Part shown: positions 1-9,609 of the stretch, piece after piece
Position numbering within the stretch: position 1 is the stretch's first letter
How the letters are laid out: each line of letters begins with the position of its first letter
Source of the DNA: Bradyrhizobium sp. 141
Lineage (GTDB): Bacteria > Pseudomonadota > Alphaproteobacteria > Rhizobiales > Xanthobacteraceae
Direction: 5' to 3'
Assembly (NCBI RefSeq): GCF_023074055.1
Contig: NZ_JADPKR010000025.1
Coordinates: forward strand, 62,001 to 126,000
Length of the DNA: 64,000 bases
The notes under the pieces: generated by a model
Database searches by the model: none
Told to the model about the DNA's origin: nothing
Seen by the model: the letters and a program-made list of their open reading frames with translations, nothing else
Translations under genes and position numbers: made by a program

Positions 1-399
1 GCACGCGCGGACGCCATCCTCGATCAGGTCGCGCTCGGCAGCCGCCGCGGCGTCGCCGCGACCGCGCTGTCGCATGGCGATCAGCGCAAGCTCGAAGTCG
101 CGCTGATGATCGCGCTGGAGCCGAAGGTTTTCATGTTCGACGAGCCGACTGCCGGCATGAGCATCGATGAGGTGCCTGTTGTCCTCAACCTGATCGCGCA
201 GCTCAAGCAGGACAGGAGCAAGATCATCCTTCTGGTCGAGCACAAGATGGACGTGGTGCGCTCGCTCGCCGACCGCATCATCGTCCTGCATAACGGCCAG
301 CTTGTTGCGGACGGGCCGCCTGCCGAGGTGATTGCCTCGCCGATCGTGCAGGAAGCCTATCTCGGCGTCGCCCCCAAGAACGCAGAGAGCGTCGCATGA
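1..399 (+). CDS. livG: Branched-chain amino acid-type ABC transporter ATPase, LivG family (5' truncated)
   Basis: This is the C-terminal part of an ABC ATPase; the gene begins before the window and is open from base 1. The signature motif reads LSHGDQRK rather than LSGGQ. It is followed by a Walker B segment (VFMFDEPTAGM) and an H-loop (LLVEHKMDVV). This arrangement, with Met after the Walker B Pro-Thr-Ala-Gly, is typical of LivG/BraF subunits of HAAT transporters, which power import of branched-chain amino acids, other amides or aromatic compounds. The stop codon overlaps the start of the next ATPase gene by 4 bp (ATGA), so the genes are co-transcribed. The Walker A region lies outside the window. 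The substrate cannot be told from this subunit. Confidence 0.9.
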   Translation, partial: ARADAILDQVALGSRRGVAATALSHGDQRKLEVALMIALEPKVFMFDEPTAGMSIDEVPVVLNLIAQLKQDRSKIILLVEHKMDVVRSLADRIIVLHNGQLVADGPPAEVIASPIVQEAYLGVAPKNAESVA

Positions 400-1118
400 C
401 CGACCTGCTCAAGCTCTCCGGCGTGCACACCCATATCGGCCGCTATCACATCCTTCAGGGCATCGACCTCGCGGTCCCGCAGGGGCAGGTCACGATGCTG
501 CTCGGCCGCAACGGCGCCGGCAAGACCACGACGCTACGCACCATCATGGGGCTGTGGCGGGCTTCCAGCGGGGAGATCAGCCTCTCCGGCGATCGCATCG
601 AAAGCCGTACCACGCCCGACATCGCCAGGCTCGGCGTCGGCTACGTGCCGGAGAGCATGGCGGTGTTCTCCGACCTCACGGTGAAGGAGAACCTGGTCCT
701 CGCCGCGCGCGACGGCCCGCTCGACGACACCCAGCTCGACTGGATTTTCGGCTTCTTCCCGGCGCTGCGGCGGTTCTGGCTGTCGCGTGCGGGAAGTCTC
801 TCGGGCGGACAAAAACAGATGCTGTCGATCGCCCGCGCCATCATCGAGCCGCGCAAACTCTTGCTGATCGACGAGCCGACCAAGGGCCTCGCGCCCGCCA
901 TCGTGATGGCGCTGATCGAGTGCCTGAGGGAGATCAAGCGCAAGGGCGCCACCATCCTCCTGGTCGAGCAGAACTTCTTTGCCGCCCGCGAGCTCGGCGA
1001 CAACGTGCTGGTGATGGACAACGGCACCATCGTTCATCGCGGCGAGATGGCGGCGCTCGCCGCCGACGTGCCGCTGCAGGAGCGGCTGCTCGGCCTGAGC
1101 CTGGAGGCACATCAGTGA
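396..1118 (+). CDS. livF: Branched-chain amino acid-type ABC transporter ATPase, LivF family
   Basis: A complete 240-residue ABC ATPase. Walker A is GRNGAGKTT near residue 37, the signature is LSGGQKQ near residue 140, Walker B is LLIDEPTKGLAP near residue 160, and the H-loop is LLVEQN. The length and the 'KGLAP' extension after Walker B are characteristic of LivF/BraG. It would pair with the preceding LivG-type subunit on the cytoplasmic face of the permease. It overlaps livG by 4 bp and livH by 4 bp, so the four genes form one operon. The periplasmic binding protein gene is not in the window and may lie upstream. Confidence 0.94.
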   Translation: MTDLLKLSGVHTHIGRYHILQGIDLAVPQGQVTMLLGRNGAGKTTTLRTIMGLWRASSGEISLSGDRIESRTTPDIARLGVGYVPESMAVFSDLTVKENLVLAARDGPLDDTQLDWIFGFFPALRRFWLSRAGSLSGGQKQMLSIARAIIEPRKLLLIDEPTKGLAPAIVMALIECLREIKRKGATILLVEQNFFAARELGDNVLVMDNGTIVHRGEMAALAADVPLQERLLGLSLEAHQ

Positions 1119-2125
1119 CTGAACTTGCCGCAAATGATCCCCTGCCGAAGCCGAAGCGCGACATCGCGCCGATCCTGCTGCCGATCGCGCTCGCGCTCCT
1201 CATGATCCCGCTGATTGGATCGACCAGCTCCTGGCTGACGCTGACCGCCGCCAGCCTCGCCATGGGCATGATGATCTTCATCATGGCCTCGGGCCTGACG
1301 CTGGTGTTCGGCCTGATGGACGTGCTCAATTTCGGCCACGGCGCCTTCATCGCCGTCGGCGCTTATGTAGCCACGCTGGTGCTGGCGCCGTTCGCGGCCT
1401 CCATTCAGGCGGATTCGCTGTGGATGAATCTCGCGGTGCTCGCCCCGGCCGCGCTGCTCTCGATGGCGGTGTCGGGCGCGCTCGGCCTCGTCGTCGAGCG
1501 CGTGCTGATCCTGCCGGTCTACGGCCAGCATCTGAAGCAGATCCTGATGACCACCGGCGGCCTGATCGTCGCCGAGCAGACGCTCTATGCGCTGTGGGGG
1601 CCGCAGATCATCCCAATGCCGCTGCCGACCTCGCTGCGCGGCTCCTTCATCCTCGGCGACGTCGCGATCGCGAAATACCGCGTGCTGGCGATGCTGATCG
1701 GCCTGGCCATCTTCATCGCGATCCAGCTCGTGCTCAATCGCAGCAAGCTTGGCCTCTTGATCCGCGCCGGCGTCGAGAACCGCGAGATGGTCGAGGCGCT
1801 CGGCTATCGCATCCGCCGGCTGTTCCTCGGCGTGTTCATGACGGGCTCGGCGCTGGCCGGCCTCGGCGGCGTGATGTGGGCGCTTTATCGCGAGCAGGTG
1901 CACGCCTCCATGAGCGACGACCTCACCGTCTTGATTTTCATCGTCGTCATCATCGGCGGGCTCGGGTCGATCGGCGGCTGTTTCATCGGTGCGATCCTCG
2001 TGGCCATGGTCGCCAATTACGGCGGCTTCCTGGTGCCGAAACTCGCCCTCGTCTCCAACATCCTGCTGATGGTCGCCATTCTGATGTGGCGCCCACGCGG
2101 CCTCTATGCGGTGACCAGCCGATGA
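1115..2125 (+). CDS. livH: Branched-chain amino acid-type ABC transporter permease, LivH family
   Basis: A 336-residue inner-membrane permease with a GTG start that overlaps the livF stop. After a polar N-terminus of about 20 residues there are roughly eight to nine hydrophobic segments. The family motif NFGHGAFIAVGAY lies near residue 72, and a GGLGSIGGCFIGA stretch near residue 285 corresponds to the EAA-like cytoplasmic loop. It forms the membrane pore with LivM. Its stop overlaps the livM start by 4 bp. An upstream frame in the same register runs through livF but is only an open shadow; the translational coupling at the GTG decides the start. Confidence 0.93.
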   Translation: MTELAANDPLPKPKRDIAPILLPIALALLMIPLIGSTSSWLTLTAASLAMGMMIFIMASGLTLVFGLMDVLNFGHGAFIAVGAYVATLVLAPFAASIQADSLWMNLAVLAPAALLSMAVSGALGLVVERVLILPVYGQHLKQILMTTGGLIVAEQTLYALWGPQIIPMPLPTSLRGSFILGDVAIAKYRVLAMLIGLAIFIAIQLVLNRSKLGLLIRAGVENREMVEALGYRIRRLFLGVFMTGSALAGLGGVMWALYREQVHASMSDDLTVLIFIVVIIGGLGSIGGCFIGAILVAMVANYGGFLVPKLALVSNILLMVAILMWRPRGLYAVTSR

Positions 2126-3207
2126 TGATCCTCTCCGGCGACCCGCCGCGCAGCCGCGTCCTGACGCTCGTTCTCGTCCTCATCATCCTGGCGCTGGCGG
2201 CAACGCCGTTCCTGTTCCCGGGCGCCAAGGCGCTGAACGTCGCGGCCAAGATCTGCGTCTTCGCGGCGCTGGTCGCCTCCTACGATCTCCTGCTCGGCTA
2301 TACCGGCTCGGTGTCGTTCGCCCACACCATGTTCTACGGCATCGGCAGCTACGCGATCGCGATCGCGCTGTACGGGATGGGTCCCAATTGGGCCGCGGTC
2401 GCAACCGGCATCGTCGTCGGACTGCCGCTCGCAGCCCTGCTCGCGCTCGCCATCGGGCTCTTTTCGCTGCGCGTCGCCGCGATCTTCTTCGCCATGATCA
2501 CGCTCGCGGTCGCCTCTGCCTTCCAGGTACTGGCCTCGCAGCTCTCCTGGCTGACCGGCGGTGAGGACGGGCGCAGCTTCCAGCTGCCCGAGCTGCTCCG
2601 CCCCGGCACCGTGCTGATCTCAAAAAGCCTGTTCGGCTTCGAGGTCAACGGCCGCATCCTGACCTTCTATCTGGTGTTCGCCGTCTCGGCCCTGATGATC
2701 CTCGCTTTGCTGCGCGTCGTGAACTCGCCATTCGGGCGCGTGCTGCAAGCCATCCGCGAGAACCGTTTTCGCGCCGAGGCGCTCGGCTTTCGCACGGTGT
2801 TCCACCTGACCTACGCCAATTGCCTCGCCGCGCTGGTCGCCGCCGGCGCCGGCATCTTGAACGCGCTGTGGCTGCGCTATGCCGGTCCCGATACCTCGCT
2901 CAGCTTCTCGATCATGCTGGACATCCTGCTGATGGTCGTGATCGGGGGCATGGGCACGATCTACGGCGCGATCATCGGCGCCAGCATCTTCATCCTCGCT
3001 CAGAACTATTTGCAGTCGCTGATGGGCGTCGCCTCCACGGCGGCGTCGGAAGCCGGCCTGCCGCTGCTGCCGGGGCTGTTGCATCCCGACCGCTGGCTGC
3101 TGTGGCTCGGGCTGCTGTTCATTGCCAGCGTCTATTTCTTTCCGACCGGCGTGGTCGGACGGCTGCGCAATCCCGCCGGCGACAAGAACGGCGGCAGCTC
3201 GCATTAA
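2122..3207 (+). CDS. livM: Branched-chain amino acid-type ABC transporter permease, LivM family
   Basis: A 361-residue second permease of the HAAT importer. Hydrophobic segments begin near residue 12. The typical LivM stretch GYTGSVSFAHTMFYGIGSYA lies near residue 57, and a conserved loop with RENRFRAEALGF is near residue 212. A GGMGTIYGAIIGA segment closes the core. The start ATG overlaps the livH stop (ATGATG), which fits translational coupling. It is the last gene of the liv operon; the next gene starts 174 bp downstream with its own strong ribosome binding site and an unrelated function. Confidence 0.94.
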   Translation: MMILSGDPPRSRVLTLVLVLIILALAATPFLFPGAKALNVAAKICVFAALVASYDLLLGYTGSVSFAHTMFYGIGSYAIAIALYGMGPNWAAVATGIVVGLPLAALLALAIGLFSLRVAAIFFAMITLAVASAFQVLASQLSWLTGGEDGRSFQLPELLRPGTVLISKSLFGFEVNGRILTFYLVFAVSALMILALLRVVNSPFGRVLQAIRENRFRAEALGFRTVFHLTYANCLAALVAAGAGILNALWLRYAGPDTSLSFSIMLDILLMVVIGGMGTIYGAIIGASIFILAQNYLQSLMGVASTAASEAGLPLLPGLLHPDRWLLWLGLLFIASVYFFPTGVVGRLRNPAGDKNGGSSH

Positions 3208-3381
3208 GCCGCGGTTAACGATGCAGCGCAGCGATTGCTGCGCGCGCCACACAACCGCGACGCGATTCCCGCTCCGCGGCATGCGGACCCGGCTGCGCAA
3301 CTGGATTAATGCTTAGGTAACTGGCTTTCCTAAGGTTTAGGCCATTTGTGCGGTGTATTCGTGTTCCTCCAGGGAGGGGGA

Positions 3382-6300
3382 ATGCGCCAGGTCTTTTCCA
3401 CGGTGGCAGCCGGAATGTCTCTAGCCGCAAGGAACGGCTGGGAGGTCTTGGCGCGGCGTGGTCCTGTGCTGTGGTTGACCCTGTGCGGCGTGTTGCTGGT
3501 CGCGGGCATCTTCGCCGTGACTGCCGTGGCCGTCGGCGAGTTTCGCGAGCGCACCCTGGTCAATCGCGAGCGCGAGCTGGAAAACACGGTGCAGCTGATC
3601 GCGCGGCACTTTGATCAACAATTCGAGGACTCTGACGTCGTCGCCGCCGATGTGATCGGGCAGATGAACCTGCCGGAGATCACCTCGCCCGCGATGTTCC
3701 GCGAACGCATGTCCAGACCTGCGACGAACCAGATGCTGCGCAGCAAGATCAGCTCGGTGTCCTATCTCGGCGACATCGCGATCTACGATGCCGACGGCGA
3801 GCTGATCAACTGGTCGCGGGCCCAGCCGCTGCCCAAGATCAACGTTTCATCCCGGGCCTACTTTCAGACATTCAAGACGAATCCGCAGTCCGAAGCGGTG
3901 CTGCTCGAATCCGTCCGCAGCTTCATCATCAACAAATGGACCACGGTCGTCGCACGCCGGTTGAACGGCGCGGACGGCACCTTCCTCGGCGCGATGGTCC
4001 GCCGGATAGATCCGGACAGCTACCAGCACTATTTCGCATCTGTCGCGCTCGCCGAGGGGACGGCGATCTCGCTGTTCGATCGCGAGGGCAAGATGCTGGC
4101 GCGCTATCCGCACCTCGAAGAAATGATCGGGCGGAGCTTCAAGGATGCGCCGCTGATGCAGAAGGTGCTGAGCAAGGGCGGTCAGCACACGCTTCGCGTC
4201 AGGAGCCCGGTCGATGGCGAGGAGCGGCTGGGCTCCGCCGCGTCACTGACGCATTTCCCGCTGGTCATCGTCGCCACCAACACCACGGCAGCCGCGCTTG
4301 CAGATTGGCGGCAGCAGACCGGCTTCATGGTCACGACCGCCGCACTTTCGGCTGCCGTCATCGCCCTGATCCTCTATCTGATCATCCGCCAGATCAACCG
4401 GCAGAACCGAGAGGCGCAGGAGCGGCTGGAAGCGGAGCGGCTGCGGCTCGACACCGCCCTCAACAACATGACCCAGGGGCTGATCCTGTATGACGCCGCC
4501 GGATACATCGTCACCTGCAACCGTCGCTATGCGGAGATGTTCGGTCTCTCCCACGACGTCATCAAGCCCGGCTGCCACATTCGTGAGGCGATGTACCATC
4601 GCAAGGAGCGTGGCGCGTTCGACGGCAATGTCGAGGAATTCTGCGCCGACGTCATGAGGATCGTTGCCGAAGGCACGGTCTCCACGAGAATTCATCAACT
4701 GGCCAACGGCCGCGCGTTCCAGGTCATCAATACCCCGCTCGCGCAGGGCGGATGGGTCGCCACGATCGAAGACATCACGGAGCGCCGCAACCTGGAGCAG
4801 GAGCGGGACCGCAATCACACCTTCCTGCGCGAGATCATCGACCATATCCCCTCGCGGATCACCGTGAAGGACGCCCAAACGCGGCGCTACCTCCTGGCCA
4901 ACCAGGTCGCCGAGGAGCAACTCGACGAGGCCCATGAGACGATCGTCGGCAGGACGGTGTTCGACCTTTATCCGGCAGAGGACGCCGAGATCATCACCCG
5001 GGACGACGACAGACTGCTGCAATCGCCGGACGGGCTGTTCCTGGACGAGCACATCTGGAACACCCCGGCCATCGGGCGGCGCTACATCACCTCCCGGAGA
5101 ATCGGCATCCGCGACAAATCCGGCGAGCCACGCTACATCATCAACGTCGTCGAGGACGTCACCGAGAGGCGGCGCGCCGACGAGAAGATCGCGCACATGG
5201 CGCATTACGATGCGCTGACCGACCTGCCGAACCGCACGCTGTTCCGCGAGCAGATCGAACGAGAGCTGGCGAAGGCCGCCGGCGGCGGACAGTTCGCGCT
5301 GCTCTACATCGACGTCGATGAATTCAAGGGCATCAACGATTCGCTTGGCCACCACGTCGGCGACGAGCTGTTGAAGGCGATTGCCGGCCGTCTCCGCGGC
5401 TGCCTCAAGCAGGGCGACTTGATCGCGCGGCTGGGCGGCGACGAGTTCGCCGTGATCCAGACCGCAATCCAGTCTCCTGCCGACGTGCTGTCGTTCGTGA
5501 CCCGCATCTATCAGGCCATCCGGCAGCCCTATCATTGTCTCGGCCATCAGCTCTCCACCGACGCAAGCATCGGCATCGCGCTGGCGCCGCAGGACGGGAC
5601 CGATCTCGACCAGCTCGTCAAGAACGCCGATCTCGCGATGTACGGCGCCAAGGCCCAAGGGCGTCGCAGCCACCGCTTCTTCGAGCCGGAGATGGATGCG
5701 AGCGCCAAGGCGCGCCTGAGCATGGAGCAGGACCTGCGGCAGGCGCTGGTGAACGGCGGTTTCGAGATTCACTATCAGCCGCTGGTCGACCTGCGCACCA
5801 ACGAGGTCTCGGGCTGCGAGGCGCTGCTGCGCTGGCGGCATCCCGAGCGCGGCATGGTGTCGCCGGCGGAGTTCATTCCGGTCGCCGAGGATACCGGCCT
5901 GATCAACGAGCTCGGCGATTGGGTGCTGCGCATGGCCTGCAACGAAGCCGCGACCTGGCCGGCGCATGTGCGCGTCGCGGTCAACGTGTCGCCGGTGCAG
6001 CTCAAATGCGACACGCTGGCGCTGCGGATCGCGGGCGCACTCGCCGCCTCCGGGCTGGACCCGCGCCGGCTCGAGCTCGAGATCACCGAGGCCGTGCTGA
6101 TCCGCGACGACGAGGCTGCGCTCTCGATCCTGCATCAGCTCCGCTCGATCGGCGTGCGCATCGCACTCGACGATTTCGGCACCGGCTACTCCTCGCTCAG
6201 CTATCTCAAGCGCTTCCCGTTCGACAAGATCAAGATCGACCGCTGCTTCGTCGCCGACATCGCCGAGGAGAGCGGCGCACCCGTGATCGTGCAGGCGGTG

Positions 6301-6492
6301 GTGAACATCGCGGCCGCCAGCAGCATGACCACGGTCGCCGAAGGGGTCGAGACCGAGGCGCAGCGCGAGCTGTTGCGCGCGCTCGGCTGCACGCAGATGC
6401 AGGGCTATCTGTTCAGCCCGCCGAAGCCGGCCAGCGAGGTGCGGAAATTGTTCGGCTCCGGCAGTGCTGTCCCGGTGGCGGCGGTGGCCTGA
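3382..6492 (+). CDS. Membrane sensor with two PAS, GGDEF and EAL domains (c-di-GMP turnover)
   Basis: A 1036-residue inner-membrane signalling protein. Transmembrane helices near residues 28-50 and 315-340 enclose a periplasmic sensor of about 260 residues that looks like a double Cache fold. Two PAS domains follow (about 365-475 and 480-600). The GGDEF motif is intact near residue 685 (RLGGDEF), and the EAL domain begins with EALLRW near residue 813 and contains DDFGTGYSSL. Both catalytic motifs look intact, so it could be bifunctional. The position of the inhibitory I-site RxxD reads KQGD, so product inhibition may be weak. The start was chosen at the ATG directly after a purine-rich AGGGAGGGGG; an open frame continues 36 bp further upstream. 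The next gene overlaps by one base. Confidence 0.92.
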   Translation: MRQVFSTVAAGMSLAARNGWEVLARRGPVLWLTLCGVLLVAGIFAVTAVAVGEFRERTLVNRERELENTVQLIARHFDQQFEDSDVVAADVIGQMNLPEITSPAMFRERMSRPATNQMLRSKISSVSYLGDIAIYDADGELINWSRAQPLPKINVSSRAYFQTFKTNPQSEAVLLESVRSFIINKWTTVVARRLNGADGTFLGAMVRRIDPDSYQHYFASVALAEGTAISLFDREGKMLARYPHLEEMIGRSFKDAPLMQKVLSKGGQHTLRVRSPVDGEERLGSAASLTHFPLVIVATNTTAAALADWRQQTGFMVTTAALSAAVIALILYLIIRQINRQNREAQERLEAERLRLDTALNNMTQGLILYDAAGYIVTCNRRYAEMFGLSHDVIKPGCHIREAMYHRKERGAFDGNVEEFCADVMRIVAEGTVSTRIHQLANGRAFQVINTPLAQGGWVATIEDITERRNLEQERDRNHTFLREIIDHIPSRITVKDAQTRRYLLANQVAEEQLDEAHETIVGRTVFDLYPAEDAEIITRDDDRLLQSPDGLFLDEHIWNTPAIGRRYITSRRIGIRDKSGEPRYIINVVEDVTERRRADEKIAHMAHYDALTDLPNRTLFREQIERELAKAAGGGQFALLYIDVDEFKGINDSLGHHVGDELLKAIAGRLRGCLKQGDLIARLGGDEFAVIQTAIQSPADVLSFVTRIYQAIRQPYHCLGHQLSTDASIGIALAPQDGTDLDQLVKNADLAMYGAKAQGRRSHRFFEPEMDASAKARLSMEQDLRQALVNGGFEIHYQPLVDLRTNEVSGCEALLRWRHPERGMVSPAEFIPVAEDTGLINELGDWVLRMACNEAATWPAHVRVAVNVSPVQLKCDTLALRIAGALAASGLDPRRLELEITEAVLIRDDEAALSILHQLRSIGVRIALDDFGTGYSSLSYLKRFPFDKIKIDRCFVADIAEESGAPVIVQAVVNIAAASSMTTVAEGVETEAQRELLRALGCTQMQGYLFSPPKPASEVRKLFGSGSAVPVAAVA

Positions 6493-7592
6493 TGGCGAAG
6501 CCAATGAGGTCGTCAAGCAAGTCGCCGGGAAAGACGTCAGGCAAACCGCCGGCTAAGACCGTCGACGTCGCGGATTCCTATGCCGTGCGGCTGATGCAGC
6601 ACCTGGTGGTGCCGACCTTCGTGATCGACCCGAAGCGCCGCGTCGTGATCTGGAACAGGGCCTGCGAGCGGTTGACCGGTCTCGCCGCCTCGGAGGTGAT
6701 CGGCACCAGCAAGCACTGGCAGGCCTTCTACAAAACCAAGCGCCCTTGCCTTGCCGACCTCGTCGCGCTCGACCGGCCGGAGCAACTGCCGGAGTTCTAT
6801 TCGGAATATGCGGCGCGCGGTCATAACGGGCTCGGCTTTTCCGCGGAGAACTGGTGTGTGATGCCGAAGCTCGGCAGCCAGCTCTATCTCGCCATCGACG
6901 CCGGTCCCATCCATGACGAGGCCGGCCATCTGATCGCCGTGGTGGAGACGCTGCGCGACCTCACCGACCAGAAGCGCGCCGAGATGGCGCTGAAGGAGCT
7001 CGCCACCAAGGACGGCCTGACCGGCCTGTCGAACCGCCGCTCGTTCGACCAGATGCTGATGAGCGAATGGGCCCGCGCCCACCACACCCAGAAGCCGCTG
7101 GCGCTGCTGTTCGCCGACGTCGATCATTTCAAGCTGTTCAACGACCAGCACGGCCACCAGACTGGCGACGAGTGCCTGCGCGCGGTCGCCTCCGTCGTCA
7201 GCCGGCATGCCGTGCGTCCGCTCGATCTCGCCAGCCGCTACGGCGGCGAGGAGTTCGCGCTGATCCTGCCGGACATGGATTGCGATAGCGCCTGCGTCAT
7301 CGCCGACGAGATCCGCTGCGCCGTGATGGCCTTAGCGATCGCCCACGGCGCCACGGGCGCCGGCGACCATGTCACCCTCAGCGTCGGCGTCGCCAGCCAC
7401 ATTCCCGGTGAGGCCGATGGCGGTCCCGACCGGCTGCTGGGCGCAGCCGACGAGGCGCTCTACGTGGCCAAACGCCTCGGCCGCAACCGGGTCATCTGCG
7501 CCGAAAGGGTGCTGGCCGAGTTCGCCGCCCTCGGCCGGGAGGCCGCAGCGGTTCCGGCGTCTTTTCAGCGTAAATCAGCTCGCGCGCGATAG
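6492..7592 (+). CDS. PAS-GGDEF diguanylate cyclase
   Basis: A 366-residue soluble protein. The first 25 residues are Lys/Ser/Pro-rich. A PAS domain (about 30-160) carries [16 protein letters not shown], and a GGDEF domain follows with an intact active site (RYGGEEF). An I-site RPLD sits at the canonical distance before it. It should therefore make c-di-GMP from two GTP and be subject to product inhibition, unlike the degenerate I-site of its upstream partner. Stop and start codons overlap as TGATG, indicating an operon with the PAS-GGDEF-EAL gene. It ends 50 bp before a tRNA gene. Confidence 0.93.
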   Translation: MAKPMRSSSKSPGKTSGKPPAKTVDVADSYAVRLMQHLVVPTFVIDPKRRVVIWNRACERLTGLAASEVIGTSKHWQAFYKTKRPCLADLVALDRPEQLPEFYSEYAARGHNGLGFSAENWCVMPKLGSQLYLAIDAGPIHDEAGHLIAVVETLRDLTDQKRAEMALKELATKDGLTGLSNRRSFDQMLMSEWARAHHTQKPLALLFADVDHFKLFNDQHGHQTGDECLRAVASVVSRHAVRPLDLASRYGGEEFALILPDMDCDSACVIADEIRCAVMALAIAHGATGAGDHVTLSVGVASHIPGEADGGPDRLLGAADEALYVAKRLGRNRVICAERVLAEFAALGREAAAVPASFQRKSARAR

Positions 7593-7642
7593 GCGAGAAG
7601 CGGTTGCCCACCCCTCGCCAATCGGCTAAATGAACTCCCAAT

Positions 7643-7719
7643 GCACCCGTAGCTCAGCTGGATAGAGCGTTGCCCTCCGAAGGCAAAGGTCACACGTTCG
7701 AATCGTGTCGGGTGCGCCA
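7643..7719 (+). tRNA. tRNA-Arg (anticodon CCG)
   Basis: A 77-nt cloverleaf can be folded by eye. The acceptor stem pairs GCACCCG with CGGGTGC, the D stem pairs GCTC with GAGC, and the anticodon stem TTGCC/GGCAA holds the loop CTCCGAA with anticodon CCG. The T arm contains GTTCGAATC. CCA is encoded at 7717-7719. It reads the Arg codon CGG. Confidence 0.96.
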
Positions 7720-7746
7720 GCCTTGTCGCCGTTTTCATACCGGCGC

Positions 7747-7956
7747 CTATGTCAGCATTGCGACAATCGACTGGATCTGATCGGAGGCGGACGTCACCAG
7801 GGCGTCATACGACGTGTGGCCGTGCGCGGCGGCTTTCAGGATGCATTCGGCGACGGCTGCTTTCAGGCCGAACACCGACTGATCGGCCGGCACGCTCGCC
7901 ATGACGGTCTCAAGCGCTTGACGCATGGTGTGAATGAGCTCGGAGCTGTATTGCAT
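7747..7956 (-). CDS. Small protein of unknown function (69 aa)
   Basis: A 69-residue protein that I do not recognise. It is preceded by a good ribosome binding site (GGAGGAC, about 8 bases before the ATG), which supports expression. The sequence is mildly amphipathic and alpha-helical, with no signal peptide, membrane segment or Cys cluster. It stands alone between tRNA-Arg and dinB. Small cytoplasmic proteins of this size and composition are common in Bradyrhizobium genomes. No function can be assigned. Confidence 0.65.
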   Translation of the reverse strand: MQYSSELIHTMRQALETVMASVPADQSVFGLKAAVAECILKAAAHGHTSYDALVTSASDQIQSIVAMLT

Positions 7957-8131
7957 GGGCTGTCCTCCGCAGGCTCATATTAGGTCGCCTGACCATGCTT
8001 GCCACTCACAAGCCCGGGAGGCGGGGTAGCTCCTTGGTGAACCGATTCGTTCTGGAGCCTCCGATGCGCGTGATCGGAAGCGCGTTGCTCGCAATCTCGC
8101 GCTTCGCTTCGCCGGATTGTATCATCTCTCC

Positions 8132-9232
8132 ATGAGCGATTACGACATGGTCGCCGGCGAGGCTTCGCCGGTGCGCAAGATCATCCATATCGACATGGAT
8201 GCCTTCTATGCGTCGGTAGAACAACGCGACAATCCGGAGCTGCGCGGAAAGCCGGTTGCGGTTGGGGGCTCCGCGGAGCGCGGCGTCGTCGCGGCCGCCA
8301 GCTATGAGGCCCGCAAATTCGGCGTTCGCTCCGCCATGCCGTCGGTGACGGCGAAGCGGCAATGTCCCGAGCTGATCTTCGTCAGGCCGCGCTTCGAGGT
8401 CTACAAGGCGATCTCCAGGCAGATCCGCGAGATCTTTGCCGAGCACACGTCCATGATCGAGCCGTTGTCGCTCGACGAAGCGTATCTTGACGTCACCGAA
8501 AATCTGCAAGGCATCCCGCTGGCGCGGGACATCGCGCTGCGGATCCGCGAGAAGATCAAGGCCGAGACAGGCCTCAACGCGTCGGCGGGCATCTCCTACA
8601 ACAAGTTTCTGGCCAAGCTCGCCTCCGATCATCGCAAGCCCAACGGTCAGTTCGTGATTTCGCCGGAAATGGGGCCCGCTTTCGTCGAGACGCTGCCCGT
8701 CGGCAAGTTCCACGGGATAGGCCCGGCGACGAGCGCGAAGATGAATGCGCTCGGCATGTTCACCGGCCTCGACATCCGCAATCAGTCGCTGGAGTTCATG
8801 AATGCGAATTTCGGCAAGTCGGGCGCCTATTATTATTGGATCTCGCGCGGCGTCGACGAGCGGCCGGTCCGGGCCGACCGAATTCGCAAGTCGATCGGCG
8901 CGGAGAACACGTTCTCAACCGATCTCACCGAGTATGGTGCGCTGTCCGCCGAGCTCAGACCTCTCGTCGACAAGGTCTGGCGCCATTGCGAGGCAACCGG
9001 CAATCGGGGCCGGACCGTCACCTTGAAGATCAAATTTGCCGACTTCGAGATCATCACGCGCAGCAGATCCGTCGCAGCGGCGGTTACGGGACGGAATGAG
9101 CTGGAGCGGCTGGCCTGCGGCCTGCTCGAAGCCGAGATGCCGCTGCCAAAGCGCGTCAGGCTCCTCGGCGTCTCATTGTCTGCCCTCCAGGCCGGCGACG
9201 AGCCGGAGCCGCAGCTGACATTGGGCATTTGA
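8132..9232 (+). CDS. dinB: DNA polymerase IV (Y-family translesion polymerase)
   Basis: A 366-residue Y-family polymerase. The first catalytic segment IDMDAFYASVE gives Asp21 and Asp23. The second, SLDEAYLD, gives Asp115 and Glu116. The DNA-binding part includes SAGISYNKFLAKLASD, the helix-hairpin-helix GKFHGIGPATSAKM, and a little-finger domain. It performs error-prone bypass of lesions during replication. The ATG at 8132 was chosen; a TTG at 8117 and an ATG at 8147 are alternatives. It has no imuA/imuB/dnaE2 neighbours, so it is a stand-alone dinB rather than the mutasome cassette. I did not find a clear alphaproteobacterial LexA box upstream. Confidence 0.94.
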   Translation: MSDYDMVAGEASPVRKIIHIDMDAFYASVEQRDNPELRGKPVAVGGSAERGVVAAASYEARKFGVRSAMPSVTAKRQCPELIFVRPRFEVYKAISRQIREIFAEHTSMIEPLSLDEAYLDVTENLQGIPLARDIALRIREKIKAETGLNASAGISYNKFLAKLASDHRKPNGQFVISPEMGPAFVETLPVGKFHGIGPATSAKMNALGMFTGLDIRNQSLEFMNANFGKSGAYYYWISRGVDERPVRADRIRKSIGAENTFSTDLTEYGALSAELRPLVDKVWRHCEATGNRGRTVTLKIKFADFEIITRSRSVAAAVTGRNELERLACGLLEAEMPLPKRVRLLGVSLSALQAGDEPEPQLTLGI

Positions 9233-9315
9233 GCGGGCCGCAACATTTGTCCGCGACCGACGGTGGCGGGACTTTTCAGACCCGCCACCGATGAAAGTCG
9301 ACTCGCTCGGGCCGC

Positions 9316-9609
9316 TCAATGCCTGACGTGCTCGAACACCACGATCACGCCGGTCGGCTCGGGCTCGTGCGCCATCAGGCGCGTCAGGTCGGAATCGCCC
9401 CAATCGGCGAGGCTGACGACTTCGCCGCTCTCGCGGTCGGCACCGAGCGACGGCGTGGGCTCGAGGACCTTGAGGCCCATTTCGTCGACGAAGAAGGTGT
9501 GCTCGCCGAACATGCTGTTAAGCTGCGGCATGGCGGGATGTTCGTCGGGCAGCACCTGAGCGCCGAGTTGGTTGACGGTCTGCTTCACCTGTTCGGTTGT
9601 GAGCTTCAT
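9316..9609 (-). CDS. Conserved hypothetical protein (97 aa)
   Basis: A 97-residue acidic protein that I do not recognise. It begins MKLTTEQVKQ and contains a central segment FGEHTFFVDEMGL followed by a hydrophobic strand (VIVVFEHV) at the C-terminus. The ATG at 9609 is preceded by GGAGC about 7 bases upstream, so I prefer it to the longer open frame that reaches 9789. It has no membrane segment. It lies between dinB and a DUF1330 gene on the same strand, but the 198-bp gap to the latter argues against tight coupling. Confidence 0.6.
   Translation of the reverse strand: MKLTTEQVKQTVNQLGAQVLPDEHPAMPQLNSMFGEHTFFVDEMGLKVLEPTPSLGADRESGEVVSLADWGDSDLTRLMAHEPEPTGVIVVFEHVRH

Noticed and set aside
4243..6516. 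Long open frame on the minus strand opposite the PAS-GGDEF-EAL gene
   Set aside because: High GC removes stop codons from antisense frames. The translation is Arg/His/Asp-rich with no recognisable domain, while the plus-strand protein has clear motifs throughout.
8039..8052. GAAC-N6-GTTC upstream of dinB as a LexA box
   Set aside because: The alphaproteobacterial box is a GAAC-N7-GAAC direct repeat. This is an inverted pair with a 6-bp spacer, so it does not fit, and it lies 80 bp before the start.
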